Assembly: GCA_910586125.1 (NCBI GenBank) | Contig: CAJUHP010000013.1 | Coordinates: 1-64,000 of the forward strand | DNA from: an uncultured Lachnospiraceae bacterium | GTDB lineage: Bacteria > Bacillota > Clostridia > Lachnospirales > Lachnospiraceae | Direction: 5' to 3' | Length of the DNA: 64,000 bases | Shown here: one piece after another, positions 1 through 7,682 of the stretch | How positions within the stretch are numbered: position 1 is the stretch's first letter | Layout: each line of letters begins with the position of its first letter | Made by a program: the position numbers and the translations under genes | Notes under the pieces: generated by a model | What the model saw: the letters and a program-made list of their open reading frames with translations, nothing else | What the model was told of the DNA's origin: nothing | The model's database searches: none

Positions 1-78
1 CCCTATTTCGACAGTTTTGTTTTTTCACTGTCTACTTTAGAGGGAGCATATCATTCTCAAAAGCTGCCGTTTCTATTG

Positions 79-543
79 CTAAAGCCGATATTCACCAGGG
101 GCATATTTCTTAATGAATATCTTTTCGCAGGGAAGTATCCGGAATAATTCCTCGATCACTCTGCCGCCAAACTCTTGGATCCGATCCTCTTCGGAGATCC
201 GGTTGGGATAGTCCGGCAAGATATAAAAGTACATATTCCAGACAATTCCCTCCTCCGAAAATTTCACCCGTCCATTCTTCTCTTGATTCGGGTACAGCTC
301 TAAATACAAATTACTGGGTCTGTGACTATAAAGATAGATATAATCATATTCCGGTGGTTCGGCATCTGGGGTGGCGCGCCCGAAGGGACCCGTCCTCTTT
401 TTCATTTTCCGCTTTTTTGGAATGCGGGAATCATTGATTTCTCCAGCAATTTTACTGAGCACCTTTTCAAAGATTTTGATCATTTCTTTTTCTGGTAAAT
501 CGCCGGTTTTCAACCCATATTCATATGTACCGCCTTTCAACAT
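79..543 (-). CDS. Unknown 154-residue protein
   Basis: I do not recognise this protein. The reading frame is open further upstream, but the ATG at 543 is preceded by GGGAGG at a 6-base spacing, so I chose it. The product is soluble-looking, with a basic stretch (KKRKMKKRTG) about residues 42-51 and a mixed alpha/beta C-terminal half rich in aromatic residues; no signal peptide or membrane segment is visible. It is transcribed alone, leftwards, from a promoter at 588-616. A size and composition like this are seen among immunity or accessory proteins, but nothing in the sequence proves a role. Confidence 0.7.
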   Translation of the reverse strand: MLKGGTYEYGLKTGDLPEKEMIKIFEKVLSKIAGEINDSRIPKKRKMKKRTGPFGRATPDAEPPEYDYIYLYSHRPSNLYLELYPNQEKNGRVKFSEEGIVWNMYFYILPDYPNRISEEDRIQEFGGRVIEELFRILPCEKIFIKKYAPGEYRL

Positions 544-587
544 ATTTCTGTCCTCCCTATTCTGGTTTGTTGATTTGATATAAGCAA

Positions 588-616
588 AGTATATCACCAG
601 CGCAAACGGCTTTCAA
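588..616 (-). promoter_or_regulatory. Promoter of the 154-residue gene
   Basis: On the minus strand TTGAAA (611-616) and TATACT (588-593) are separated by 17 bases, about 45 bases upstream of the ATG at 543. Confidence 0.6.
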
Positions 617-661
617 TCTCCTTTCTGCTGCGCAGCCGAGACAATAAGGCGCATAGAAACG

Positions 662-703
662 CAAAAAGGCGGTACAGCCCTTGTAATCGGGGCGATACCG
701 CCT
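662..703 (-). terminator. Intrinsic terminator after the VanY-type gene
   Basis: Read on the minus strand, AGGCGGTA pairs with TACCGCCT, and GCCC inside it with GGGC, followed by TTTTTG. It lies about 70 bases past the stop codon of the carboxypeptidase gene and probably ends the bactofilin/peptidase transcript. Confidence 0.75.
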
Positions 704-774
704 AAGCTGAAAGTACTTCCTTATCACTGCCCTTGGATGCTCCGGCTCTCTTTCCAAGCTGCCGTGTACCTGTC

Positions 775-1677
775 TCACTGCTCTGCCAGTGCAATAAACT
801 CTTCCAGGCACAGTTGATTTTCCTTGATAAAAGCCGCGGCCTGTTCTCCCACATAACGATAATGCCAGGACTCAAATTCAATCCCTGTCAGCTCTTCCTT
901 TTCTTTGGGATAGCGCAGAATAAAACCGTATTTGTGAGCATGCTCCGCGAGCCATTTCGCCTCCGGCGTGTCCGCCTGCTCATCGTCCAGAGTCTGGTGG
1001 GTAACGCCCACAAGATCCACGGCCAGCCCCGTATGATGCTCGCTGGTTCCCACCAAAGCCAGCCGTCTTCTGGTCTGCCAGTAAGCCTCCTCATAATTAT
1101 TCCCCGCCTCCAACAGCTCCTCAATGGAATTCTGTACAAGGCTGGCCTGCTTTTCGTAATCCCGATAAGCCGAACAGATTCGTAAATCCAAGCCCTCCTC
1201 TCTGGCATCATCCATCATCCGTTCCAGAGAAGATTTGATTCTTCTGTCAACCTGCTTGCCATGTCTTGTATCTGCCAGATCCGGCTGAAAAGACCGGGAT
1301 AAAGGATTCCAATCGTTCACCAATATATACTGCCAACTGCACAGATCCACGGCAAACGGAATGGTCAATGTTTGTTCGGCGGTCTGAGAAGGCGTTTCGT
1401 TCTCTCCCTGCATCACAACGGCGCCTTTTGAAGTCAAAACCATCTTGGCATTTGTCTCCTCCTGCTGGCTCTCCGCAGTCGACAGTCTCTCTTCCAATTG
1501 CTCTATATAGAACGTATGTTCCTCCATCGCCAGACGATACGTCTGCTTCAGCTTCCAATGCCTTGACAGCATCACAAAAAAACCAGAACTCGGAACCAGA
1601 ATCAAAAGAGCTACGATCGATAGAATCAAATGCTTATAAAACTGTACACTTCCCCAATAACGGGTTTTACTCTTCAT
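775..1677 (-). CDS. Membrane-anchored D-alanyl-D-alanine carboxypeptidase, VanY/M15 family
   Basis: Predicted zinc D,D-carboxypeptidase that trims the terminal D-Ala of peptidoglycan stem peptides outside the membrane. Residues about 15-37 form one hydrophobic segment after a basic N-terminus, giving an N-in anchor; a coiled-coil-like stretch follows (about 45-75). The M15/VanY catalytic domain fills the C-terminal half: SEHHTGLAVD (about 209-218) carries the family SxHxxGxAxD zinc motif and ESWHYRYVG (about 265-273) the second metal/catalytic motif. The start overlaps the end of the bactofilin gene by 11 bases, so the two are co-transcribed and probably act together, with the bactofilin localising the hydrolase. 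All key residues are present. Confidence in family is high; the exact substrate is inferred. Confidence 0.92.
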   Translation of the reverse strand: MKSKTRYWGSVQFYKHLILSIVALLILVPSSGFFVMLSRHWKLKQTYRLAMEEHTFYIEQLEERLSTAESQQEETNAKMVLTSKGAVVMQGENETPSQTAEQTLTIPFAVDLCSWQYILVNDWNPLSRSFQPDLADTRHGKQVDRRIKSSLERMMDDAREEGLDLRICSAYRDYEKQASLVQNSIEELLEAGNNYEEAYWQTRRRLALVGTSEHHTGLAVDLVGVTHQTLDDEQADTPEAKWLAEHAHKYGFILRYPKEKEELTGIEFESWHYRYVGEQAAAFIKENQLCLEEFIALAEQ

Positions 1678-2419
1678 ACTCGGTTACTGTTTCCTCCAGG
1701 TCTCCTCCCACATCCATCATTCCCTTAATTCTGGAACCGCTGTTTATAGAAATGGCGCGCGCTTTAATATTGCCCAATACCGTCGAGGTGGAGCGAAGTT
1801 CCAAATCTCCGCGCACCAACAGCTCGCCCTCCATATTGCCGCTGAGCACAGCGGTCTTCGCGCTGACATCCCCCCGCACCTGCGTCCCCTTATCCGTTAA
1901 TATGTCCTCGCGGATGGAAACATTTCCCTGTATGCCTCCCGCCGTAAACTGCAAATTTCTCGCGTTGACATCTCCCTCTATATTCCCGGAAAGTACAATC
2001 GCGCCTTCACAGTCTACATTTCCGAAGATTTTTCCCAGTATTCGGAGATTGGAACCGGCAATGATATTACCATTAATGATCACGTCCGGCGTAATGATGG
2101 CTTCATACACCGGCTTCTCTTCCTTCGGGGCGGGAGTCGTCTCCTCCTCCCGCAAGGTTTCTTCCTTTGTACTTTCCTTCGCGGTATCCTCATGATAAGA
2201 AAAATCCGAGGAGGAAGCCTCCTCTTTCAAATCGGAAAAATCCTGCCTCTCTGAACGGTCGAATTCCTGAGGAGCGCTCTCCTGAATATCTTGTGCCTCT
2301 ACCGGTTCAAAATCGGTCTCCTGCTCATTCTCGCTCTCATACGCCTCACTTGAGCCGCTGCCATTGGGGTTCAGCAATTCATCAATTGCCTTTTTAAAAT
2401 TGCTCTTGTTTTTTTTCAT
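1667..2419 (-). CDS. Bactofilin (polymer-forming cytoskeletal protein)
   Basis: The C-terminal 120 or so residues form the repetitive Gly/Val/Ile-rich right-handed beta-helix of bactofilins (for example GNIEGDVNA and GNMEGELLVRG, repeating every 17-20 residues). Bactofilins self-assemble into membrane-associated filaments that position wall enzymes. The N-terminal 110 residues are a long acidic, low-complexity, Glu/Ser-rich tail, longer than usual, probably disordered. The ATG at 2419 is preceded by AAGGAGAA. The gene overlaps the downstream M15-type carboxypeptidase; bactofilin genes are often paired with M23 peptidases, so an M15 partner is a variation on that theme. Its promoter is at 2607-2635. 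Confidence 0.92.
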   Translation of the reverse strand: MKKNKSNFKKAIDELLNPNGSGSSEAYESENEQETDFEPVEAQDIQESAPQEFDRSERQDFSDLKEEASSSDFSYHEDTAKESTKEETLREEETTPAPKEEKPVYEAIITPDVIINGNIIAGSNLRILGKIFGNVDCEGAIVLSGNIEGDVNARNLQFTAGGIQGNVSIREDILTDKGTQVRGDVSAKTAVLSGNMEGELLVRGDLELRSTSTVLGNIKARAISINSGSRIKGMMDVGGDLEETVTEYEE

Positions 2420-2606
2420 ACAACTTTCTCCTTAACCCGGCTATTCATTCACTCCATCCTCTGCAACGATTCAGAACGCCGCCTCATTTCCTGATGCCCT
2501 CTATCGGAAAAAAGCGCACAATTAGATGCAATGACCAGCTTGGCCATTGTAGTTTATTTCGTATTCTTTCAAAAAAAGAATTTAAAAAAGCAAACTCTGT
2601 TCAAAT

Positions 2607-2635
2607 ATTATACTATTACCTTATCCACTTTACAA
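2607..2635 (-). promoter_or_regulatory. Promoter of the bactofilin operon
   Basis: Minus-strand TTGTAA (2630-2635) and a perfect TATAAT (2607-2612) with a 17-base spacer lie about 190 bases upstream of the bactofilin start. The surrounding intergenic stretch 2420-2729 is AT-rich and I see no gene in it; the long 5' leader has no structure I recognise. Confidence 0.7.
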
Positions 2636-2729
2636 GCAAAATTTTTGCCGGCAATGCAAATCCCCCCAATAAAAGATACTTGTTTTTATATCTGCCCGGT
2701 ACTGCCAAAGAAGAAAGAGAGGCGGCATA

Positions 2730-5174
2730 TTATGAGCAAAAAATTTCTTCCCCCACCTCGTCGAACCAGCAGATCTCCTTCTTGGATACGCCCGCCAACT
2801 GACACAGCGTCTGTATCTGCTTGATTTTTGTTTCCGTGTTGGATGTGGTTCCAATCCAATACGATTTCTTATCAATCACAAGAGAGAACGGTTTTTTCTG
2901 ATAACATCCAAAAGGAAGAATCTTTGGCAGCTCTTCTGTGATCCACAGCGAACACCCCATCTTCAGCCGCTGGCTGTCTACCGGATACTTTTGAAGGACG
3001 TATTCCGTTGTCATGGTCAGAGCCTGCGCCCAGCTTTTTACCGGCGTATGCAATCCTTGATTCCCCAGACAAACGGCACCCGGCCTCCACTTATACTGTT
3101 TGGACAAAACCGGGGGATCGGCAGGCAGAGACGTCTCCAGTCCCGCTGCCGTCTCCTGCACGGACGCTTTCCATGCTTCCTGCGCAACAAAACTCAGCCC
3201 CGTAAAGGCGGCAATCTGCGCGATCTCTTCTCGAACGCTCTCCCCGGGCTCGTCCCTCGCCTCGTCAAACGGTATGCCGATCCGATCCGCAAACTTATGC
3301 AGAGCCCTGCAAAATTGTGCCCGGTCCGCATCCTCTTCCGAGGCGGCCGCCTTCCCCCCTTCTCTTCGGATTCTTCCGGTTTCCCTCATAAAATCCGAAT
3401 AAAAATCATCTCTTTTAAACAGGTTGGAATTAAGTTTTTCATATTTGGAGCGGTTCTGGCGAAAAAACAGCGATACCATCTCTGCAAACAGCTTCATGCA
3501 CTCCGCAAACTTCTCCGGCTCTTTGAGAAGCTTTCCGCCCTTACTGTTAAATCCCGTGAAATCCTGCCGACTCCCGTCCCAATCGTCTTCCGGCGTCTGC
3601 CAAAAACCGTTGAGAAGCGCAATCAGAGCCGCTGTAAAATACCATTTTCCGTTTTCTGCCACGGTAAGCGCTTCCGGCGTCTTTCCTTCGATCTCCTTTT
3701 TTGCCTCATCATACCGCAGGCTGATCTGATACGCCGTCCAGACCGCGCCGTAATGATGCTCAAATACTTCCTCTTCTCTCTTTTCTCCAGCTCTTACCCA
3801 TTCGTCTACAAAAACATCCTTCTGCTGGAAACCAGTGTTTCCATCCTTTTCTACCTGCATTTTTAAAAGCACCGCCATACCCATATTTCTGGCGCTGCCC
3901 GGCTTGCCGGTACAGGCTTTTCTGGCTCTGGCAAAAGCGGACAAATCCATCCGGCTGTATCCCTTGAGCTCCTCACCGCGCCGGACCAAACGAAATCCGT
4001 CCTCCCCGCTTCTCACCTTTCTTTCCAGATAGCGCACCAGCTTCTCGATAAAAGGCGTCGTAAAGGCGATATCCTCCTGCTGGATCGGCTTCTGTCGGTT
4101 CAGCGCCACGCTGATTTCTCTGGCCAAGCTGCGCTGCCACGGCGCTCCCTCCTTCTCACTTCGCGGCTCTGCCTCAGAGATATGAATCACCCGCAGAAGC
4201 ACCTGCGCTCTGCGAAACCCTTCCCTCTTCGCCTCTAGTTCTTTACAGCGGTCCGCATCTCCTTTTTGTTTCAGCTTCTCATACAAATATTCCATTTCAT
4301 AATAGTACCGGGACGCCACAGTGATCGTCTGCGCCCCGTTGACCACAGAAAACGGCAGCGCATCCTCCTGCCCCATCCGTCCCAGAAACAATTCTTCCCG
4401 GTATCCCAGATGCCCGTCCGGCTTTTCCAAAAGGATGGTGACGCCGTTATTTTTGAACCAGAACTGTTCCGGCTCCTTCTCCAAAGTTTCCCGAATCGAG
4501 GCGTCCACGCCCAGCTTCTCGTCAATTCCGATACGGACATTATTCTGAAAGAGCTGGTCTCCGATCTGATTATACAGCGACACCAACTGATACAGATCAA
4601 TGGTAAACACTTGTGCGCTCAGACGTCCGGCCGCGCTTTCCTCTTCCGGCCTATCTTCCAGATTGATTCGGTTCTTCACCGAGGGCATTCGTATCATCTC
4701 ATAGCGTCTCGGATTTTTCAGTTTGATATCGGTCTTGCCGTTTCCCGTAAAACAGAACCGATCCAGAACATAGGTACAGCGAAACGATTCCTTTTTCCTG
4801 AAAAGAGCGTCAAAACCGTTTTCCAGCTCGATGCGGCTCTCCATATCCCTGACAAAAAAAATCAGATGAATCCGGTCTTCCCACGGCCCTGCCCCCTTCC
4901 CCAGCGTATCGGCCCAGTTTTGTACCCTTTCAAGCAGTCCCTCCTCCTTTTTCTGATAAGCGATAAAAATCATTTTTTCTCCGGAACCGATTCCCATCCG
5001 ATCCGAATCGCTGATTCCGTTTTCATCCAATCCCGCCAGTTTGCTCAGCTCACTCTGCGCCTCGCTCTCCTGCCACCAGCCGCCGTCGCCGGCCTGCTCG
5101 TTATTTTTCAGAATCTGGTTGATATGGTAGTAAAACGTCTCCATTCGCTCTGTCTTTATATTCCCGCACTCCAT
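2730..5174 (-). CDS. AIPR-family protein (abortive infection phage resistance domain)
   Basis: An 814-residue protein. The central region carries the hallmarks of the AIPR family (PF10592): FWFKNNGVTI at about residues 235-244, VNGAQT at about 273-278 and ALNRQKPIQQEDIAF at about 352-366. The family is associated with abortive-infection and restriction-type anti-phage loci; the biochemical activity of this member is unknown. The C-terminal 300 residues resemble nothing I can name. The ATG at 5174 has AGGAGA 11 bases upstream. It follows the FRG-domain gene by 18 bases and must be co-transcribed with it and probably with tcdA. I infer a defence role from the domain and its pairing; the sequence does not show a nuclease or ATPase motif I can vouch for. 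Confidence 0.8.
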   Translation of the reverse strand: MECGNIKTERMETFYYHINQILKNNEQAGDGGWWQESEAQSELSKLAGLDENGISDSDRMGIGSGEKMIFIAYQKKEEGLLERVQNWADTLGKGAGPWEDRIHLIFFVRDMESRIELENGFDALFRKKESFRCTYVLDRFCFTGNGKTDIKLKNPRRYEMIRMPSVKNRINLEDRPEEESAAGRLSAQVFTIDLYQLVSLYNQIGDQLFQNNVRIGIDEKLGVDASIRETLEKEPEQFWFKNNGVTILLEKPDGHLGYREELFLGRMGQEDALPFSVVNGAQTITVASRYYYEMEYLYEKLKQKGDADRCKELEAKREGFRRAQVLLRVIHISEAEPRSEKEGAPWQRSLAREISVALNRQKPIQQEDIAFTTPFIEKLVRYLERKVRSGEDGFRLVRRGEELKGYSRMDLSAFARARKACTGKPGSARNMGMAVLLKMQVEKDGNTGFQQKDVFVDEWVRAGEKREEEVFEHHYGAVWTAYQISLRYDEAKKEIEGKTPEALTVAENGKWYFTAALIALLNGFWQTPEDDWDGSRQDFTGFNSKGGKLLKEPEKFAECMKLFAEMVSLFFRQNRSKYEKLNSNLFKRDDFYSDFMRETGRIRREGGKAAASEEDADRAQFCRALHKFADRIGIPFDEARDEPGESVREEIAQIAAFTGLSFVAQEAWKASVQETAAGLETSLPADPPVLSKQYKWRPGAVCLGNQGLHTPVKSWAQALTMTTEYVLQKYPVDSQRLKMGCSLWITEELPKILPFGCYQKKPFSLVIDKKSYWIGTTSNTETKIKQIQTLCQLAGVSKKEICWFDEVGEEIFCS

Positions 5175-5192
5175 CGTACTTTGTCTCTCCTT

Positions 5193-6353
5193 TTATCTTT
5201 TCACCTGGATCTGCATCTCCTCGCAGAAGACGGCTCTGCCGGTATATTGTGTAAACTGCCGAGCAAAACGGTCAAGCAATTGATTGTAGCGATGAATCTG
5301 TCCAATCAGTTTTTCTTTCTCTATGTATGCGCCCATACCGTTTTCCCCATCCCTCTGATAATTTTGCAGAAATTCCACCAGCCCTCGGTGCCAGTCATCC
5401 AGCCTCCGTTCGATATCGGCCAATATCAGATCCCAAAACGCAGCCGTCTCCCCCTCTTTTTCTCCCCTCTGTTCTGCGGCGTAGTTCAGATAGAAGGCCA
5501 GCTCCTTTTCCAGATGCCGCAGCGCGTTATCCAACTCGTTTTCACAGGAAAACGGCTGTGTGTTCAGCCGTTTGCTCTTCTCGTTCAGCTCCTCCACCAG
5601 ATTGATCATCTCCGGATAAATACTGCCCGTATGAATCCCAAAGAGCGTCTTTAGCTGCTGCCGGATCTGCGGCTTGGCCTCCCCCGCGATCCGGATTCCG
5701 CAGTACATATATTCCGGCAGATTCCCCGGCTCCTGCCCCGGAAATAAAAGGAAGGCTCCCTGCTGGGCGATAATCCGATTATTGATCTTGGCATGGTCAA
5801 TAAATTTATAGTTTCTTTCAAACAACGCATTTTTCCGGTACCACTCGGGAGTCCGATTGATGACCGCCTCGTACGCAGAGTTGGTATTCTCCGCGCTGGG
5901 ACTGAAAATTTCATCCAGAAAAAATATATAAACCATGCCGTCCCGGTTGTCCTTCGATGTCACTTTCTCACGATAATACGGTGTCACTGCAAAATACAGC
6001 GCGGTCAGACAATTGTAGGATACGTCCAGCAGACGGCTGGGAAACTCTCCATGCTGGGCGTCAATCGCATTTTCGAGATACCGGTTTTCCCCGGTCAGAC
6101 GGTTCTGGCGCATGGCGTCAAAAAGATTTTTCTCAAAAAAATCGTTCCCATTCAGCACGCCCCGCCGGAAAATATTCGGGCGACAGGGATTCTCATAAAT
6201 CTCCGGCTCTCCCCGGTACACAGACAGGCTTCCGTTCTCCCGGCGCCGTTTGCTGTACAAATTTACCCGGTCAATGTAACCGGCCACATCCCGGACTGCC
6301 TCCGTCTCCATTCCTTTTTCCTTGGGAAGAAACACTCCCTGCCGTTCGCTCAT
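5193..6353 (-). CDS. FRG-domain protein
   Basis: A 386-residue protein with an FRG domain (PF08867, function unknown). The motif YRGEP lies at residues 46-50, and the family's second block (usually QHGxPTRLLDxT...ALYFA) appears as QHGEFPSRLLDVSYN followed by TALYFAV at about 100-123. The C-terminal third is helical and charged. I chose ATG 6353 because it overlaps the tcdA stop as ATGA and has GGAGGGCGGGAG upstream; an in-frame ATG further upstream lies inside tcdA. FRG proteins recur in anti-phage and mobile-element neighbourhoods. Here it is translationally coupled to tcdA and 18 bases from an AIPR gene, suggesting a two-protein accessory module hitch-hiking on a housekeeping promoter. Confidence 0.8.
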   Translation of the reverse strand: MSERQGVFLPKEKGMETEAVRDVAGYIDRVNLYSKRRRENGSLSVYRGEPEIYENPCRPNIFRRGVLNGNDFFEKNLFDAMRQNRLTGENRYLENAIDAQHGEFPSRLLDVSYNCLTALYFAVTPYYREKVTSKDNRDGMVYIFFLDEIFSPSAENTNSAYEAVINRTPEWYRKNALFERNYKFIDHAKINNRIIAQQGAFLLFPGQEPGNLPEYMYCGIRIAGEAKPQIRQQLKTLFGIHTGSIYPEMINLVEELNEKSKRLNTQPFSCENELDNALRHLEKELAFYLNYAAEQRGEKEGETAAFWDLILADIERRLDDWHRGLVEFLQNYQRDGENGMGAYIEKEKLIGQIHRYNQLLDRFARQFTQYTGRAVFCEEMQIQVKR

Positions 6354-7195
6354 CTCCCGCCCTCCAAAACTTCTCTGTTCGCTGTTTTTGCCAGCGTACA
6401 TACCACCTCTCCGGCCAAAATCAGTCCGGCTACGGCCGGAACAAAGGCATTGCTTCCGGGAACGGCCCTGGGACGAACAAGAGAGCTTCTCTCTTCCTCG
6501 CTCTGCCAGCCGGCCGCTTCCGGCGCATCCGCACCAAACTCCGGTTTTCGAGGCATCTCCTCCGAGTAGACCACCGGACAGCGTTTGACTCCTCTGGCCT
6601 TCAGCTCCCGGCGCATGATACGGGCCAGAGGACAGACGCGGGTTTCGTAGATATCCGCCACGCGAAAGCGGGAAGGATCAAACTTATTGCCGGCTCCCAT
6701 ACAGCTAATCACATGCACTCCCGCCGCCTGCGCGCGCACAATGATCTCCACCTTGGCCGCCACCGTATCCACCGCATCCACAATGTAATCGTATCCGCTC
6801 AAATCAAACTGTCCTGCATTTTCCGGCAGATAGAAACAGTGGTGGGTCCGAACCTGAGCCTGGGGATGAATCCGTGCAATGCGTTCCTTCATCACATCGG
6901 TTTTATACTGCCCCACCGTATCCAGCGTCGCCGCCAACTGACGGTTTAAATTGGACAGCGATACCGTATCGTTATCAAACAAATCCATTCTGCCTATACC
7001 GGATCTGGCCAGCGCCTCCGCTGCATGGCCTCCCACGCCGCCGATCCCAAATACCGCGACTCTGGATTGATACAGCCGCTCCATCGCCTCCTCCCCAAAC
7101 ATGGCTTTGGTTCTGGCAAAAATCTCGTCGCGGCTTATCTCTTGTCCTCCCCGCATACTCTCCCTGCTCTGATCTTTTATTTCCTCTGCTCCCAT
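6350..7195 (-). CDS. tcdA: tRNA threonylcarbamoyladenosine dehydratase
   Basis: E1-like, ThiF/MoeB-fold enzyme of the YgdL/CsdL group that uses ATP to cyclise t6A at position 37 of ANN-decoding tRNAs to ct6A. The Rossmann nucleotide motif VFGIGGVGG is near residues 48-56, followed by DNDTVSLSNLNRQ, the arginine/asparagine-finger region of the fold, and D(A)VDT at the adenylate site. Length (about 281 residues) fits the family. ATG 7195 has GAGGA close upstream; ATG 7156 is a possible alternative. A C-terminal hydrophobic stretch (AFVPAVAGLILAGEVVCTLA) is typical of the family. The stop codon overlaps the FRG start as ATGA. Confidence 0.92.
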   Translation of the reverse strand: MGAEEIKDQSRESMRGGQEISRDEIFARTKAMFGEEAMERLYQSRVAVFGIGGVGGHAAEALARSGIGRMDLFDNDTVSLSNLNRQLAATLDTVGQYKTDVMKERIARIHPQAQVRTHHCFYLPENAGQFDLSGYDYIVDAVDTVAAKVEIIVRAQAAGVHVISCMGAGNKFDPSRFRVADIYETRVCPLARIMRRELKARGVKRCPVVYSEEMPRKPEFGADAPEAAGWQSEEERSSLVRPRAVPGSNAFVPAVAGLILAGEVVCTLAKTANREVLEGGR

Positions 7196-7353
7196 GGTTC
7201 CTCGTTTCCTGTACTTTTCGATGTTTTTGCTTCTTGCTTTTTTATTATATCTGGCCCGCGCCGCCTGTGATATCGGGCAAAACAACAGTCACGGCGAAAT
7301 GGAATCTGGCATGGATTCTCGTGCGCGGACACGTCTTTGCTGGCTCTCTTTTT

Positions 7354-7383
7354 ATTTTACACGAAATCCGGTCGAAAAGGCAA
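7354..7383 (-). promoter_or_regulatory. Possible promoter for tcdA-FRG-AIPR
   Basis: Minus-strand TTGCCT (7378-7383) and TAAAAT (7354-7359) are 18 bases apart. A closer TATAAT at about 7246-7251 lacks a good -35 box. Either could drive the operon. Confidence 0.35.
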
Positions 7384-7391
7384 GATTTTAG

Positions 7392-7419
7392 TTGACTATT
7401 TCAAAAAATGTGGTAGAAT
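7392..7419 (+). promoter_or_regulatory. Promoter of tRNA-Val
   Basis: TTGACT (7392-7397), 16-base spacer, TAGAAT (7414-7419); the tRNA begins 9 bases later, the normal distance for a transcript starting at or just before the tRNA. Confidence 0.75.
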
Positions 7420-7428
7420 ATAGTTGCT

Positions 7429-7501
7429 GGAGACATAGCTCAGCTGGGAGAGCATTTGCTTGACGTGTAAAGGGTCGCAGGTTCGAGTCCTGTTGTCTCC
7501 A
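7429..7501 (+). tRNA. tRNA-Val, anticodon GAC
   Basis: The cloverleaf folds fully: acceptor GGAGACA/TGTCTCC, D stem GCTC/GAGC, anticodon stem TTTGC/GTAAA with loop TTGACGT (anticodon GAC), variable loop, T arm GCAGG-TTCGAGT-CCTGT and discriminator A. No CCA is encoded. Its 3' 22 bases are part of the prophage attachment core, so the present 3' end was supplied by the phage and the gene remains functional. Confidence 0.95.
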
Positions 7502-7504
7502 CGA
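7480..7504 (+). repeat. attL core (25 bp)
   Basis: The 25 bases beginning GGTTCGAGTCCTG and ending TCTCCACGA are identical to 55028-55052, and the match breaks on both sides. They cover the T arm and acceptor 3' strand of the tRNA, the classic tyrosine-integrase target. Confidence 0.93.
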
Positions 7505-7522
7505 ACGCGAAAGAGCGTAAGA

Positions 7523-7566
7523 AACCGGGAAGCCTTGAGGAATCAGGGAATTCCCGGTTTTGTATT
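7523..7566 (+). terminator. Phage-borne terminator for the tRNA transcript
   Basis: AACCGGGAA (7523-7531) pairs perfectly with TTCCCGGTT (7551-7559), then TTGTATTTT follows. It resembles, but is not identical to, the terminator beyond attR at 55074-55107, so the phage brings its own terminator along with the tRNA 3' end. Confidence 0.8.
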
Positions 7567-7615
7567 TTGGAACTTTTGAGGATTAACCGGATTTCTTATG
7601 TATTTTTATAAAAAT

Positions 7616-7637
7616 ACTTGACACGAAACTTGACACG
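7616..7637 (+). repeat. Integrase arm-type site, left
   Basis: Two direct copies of ACTTGACACG separated by AA; the same 22 bases occur at 54958-54979 near attR. Paired repeats flanking the core at both phage ends are what the N-terminal arm-binding domain of tyrosine integrases recognises. Confidence 0.7.
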
Positions 7638-7639
7638 AA

Positions 7640-7676
7640 ATTTCAGCCGATGGAGATATATTCCACCGGCTGAAAT
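7640..7676 (-). terminator. Late-operon terminator after the amidase gene
   Basis: ATTTCAGCCG and CGGCTGAAAT form a perfect 10-bp stem a few bases past the amidase stop codon. The T tract after it is weak, so termination strength is uncertain. Confidence 0.6.
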
Positions 7677-7682
7677 ATTATT

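Noticed and set aside
557..811. 84-codon minus-strand frame between the first two genes
   Set aside because: Overlaps a clear terminator and a clear promoter; no ribosome binding site.
4266..5654. Long plus-strand open frame opposite the AIPR and FRG genes
   Set aside because: It crosses the boundary of two convincing minus-strand genes, has no ribosome binding site and a composition mirrored from their third codon positions.
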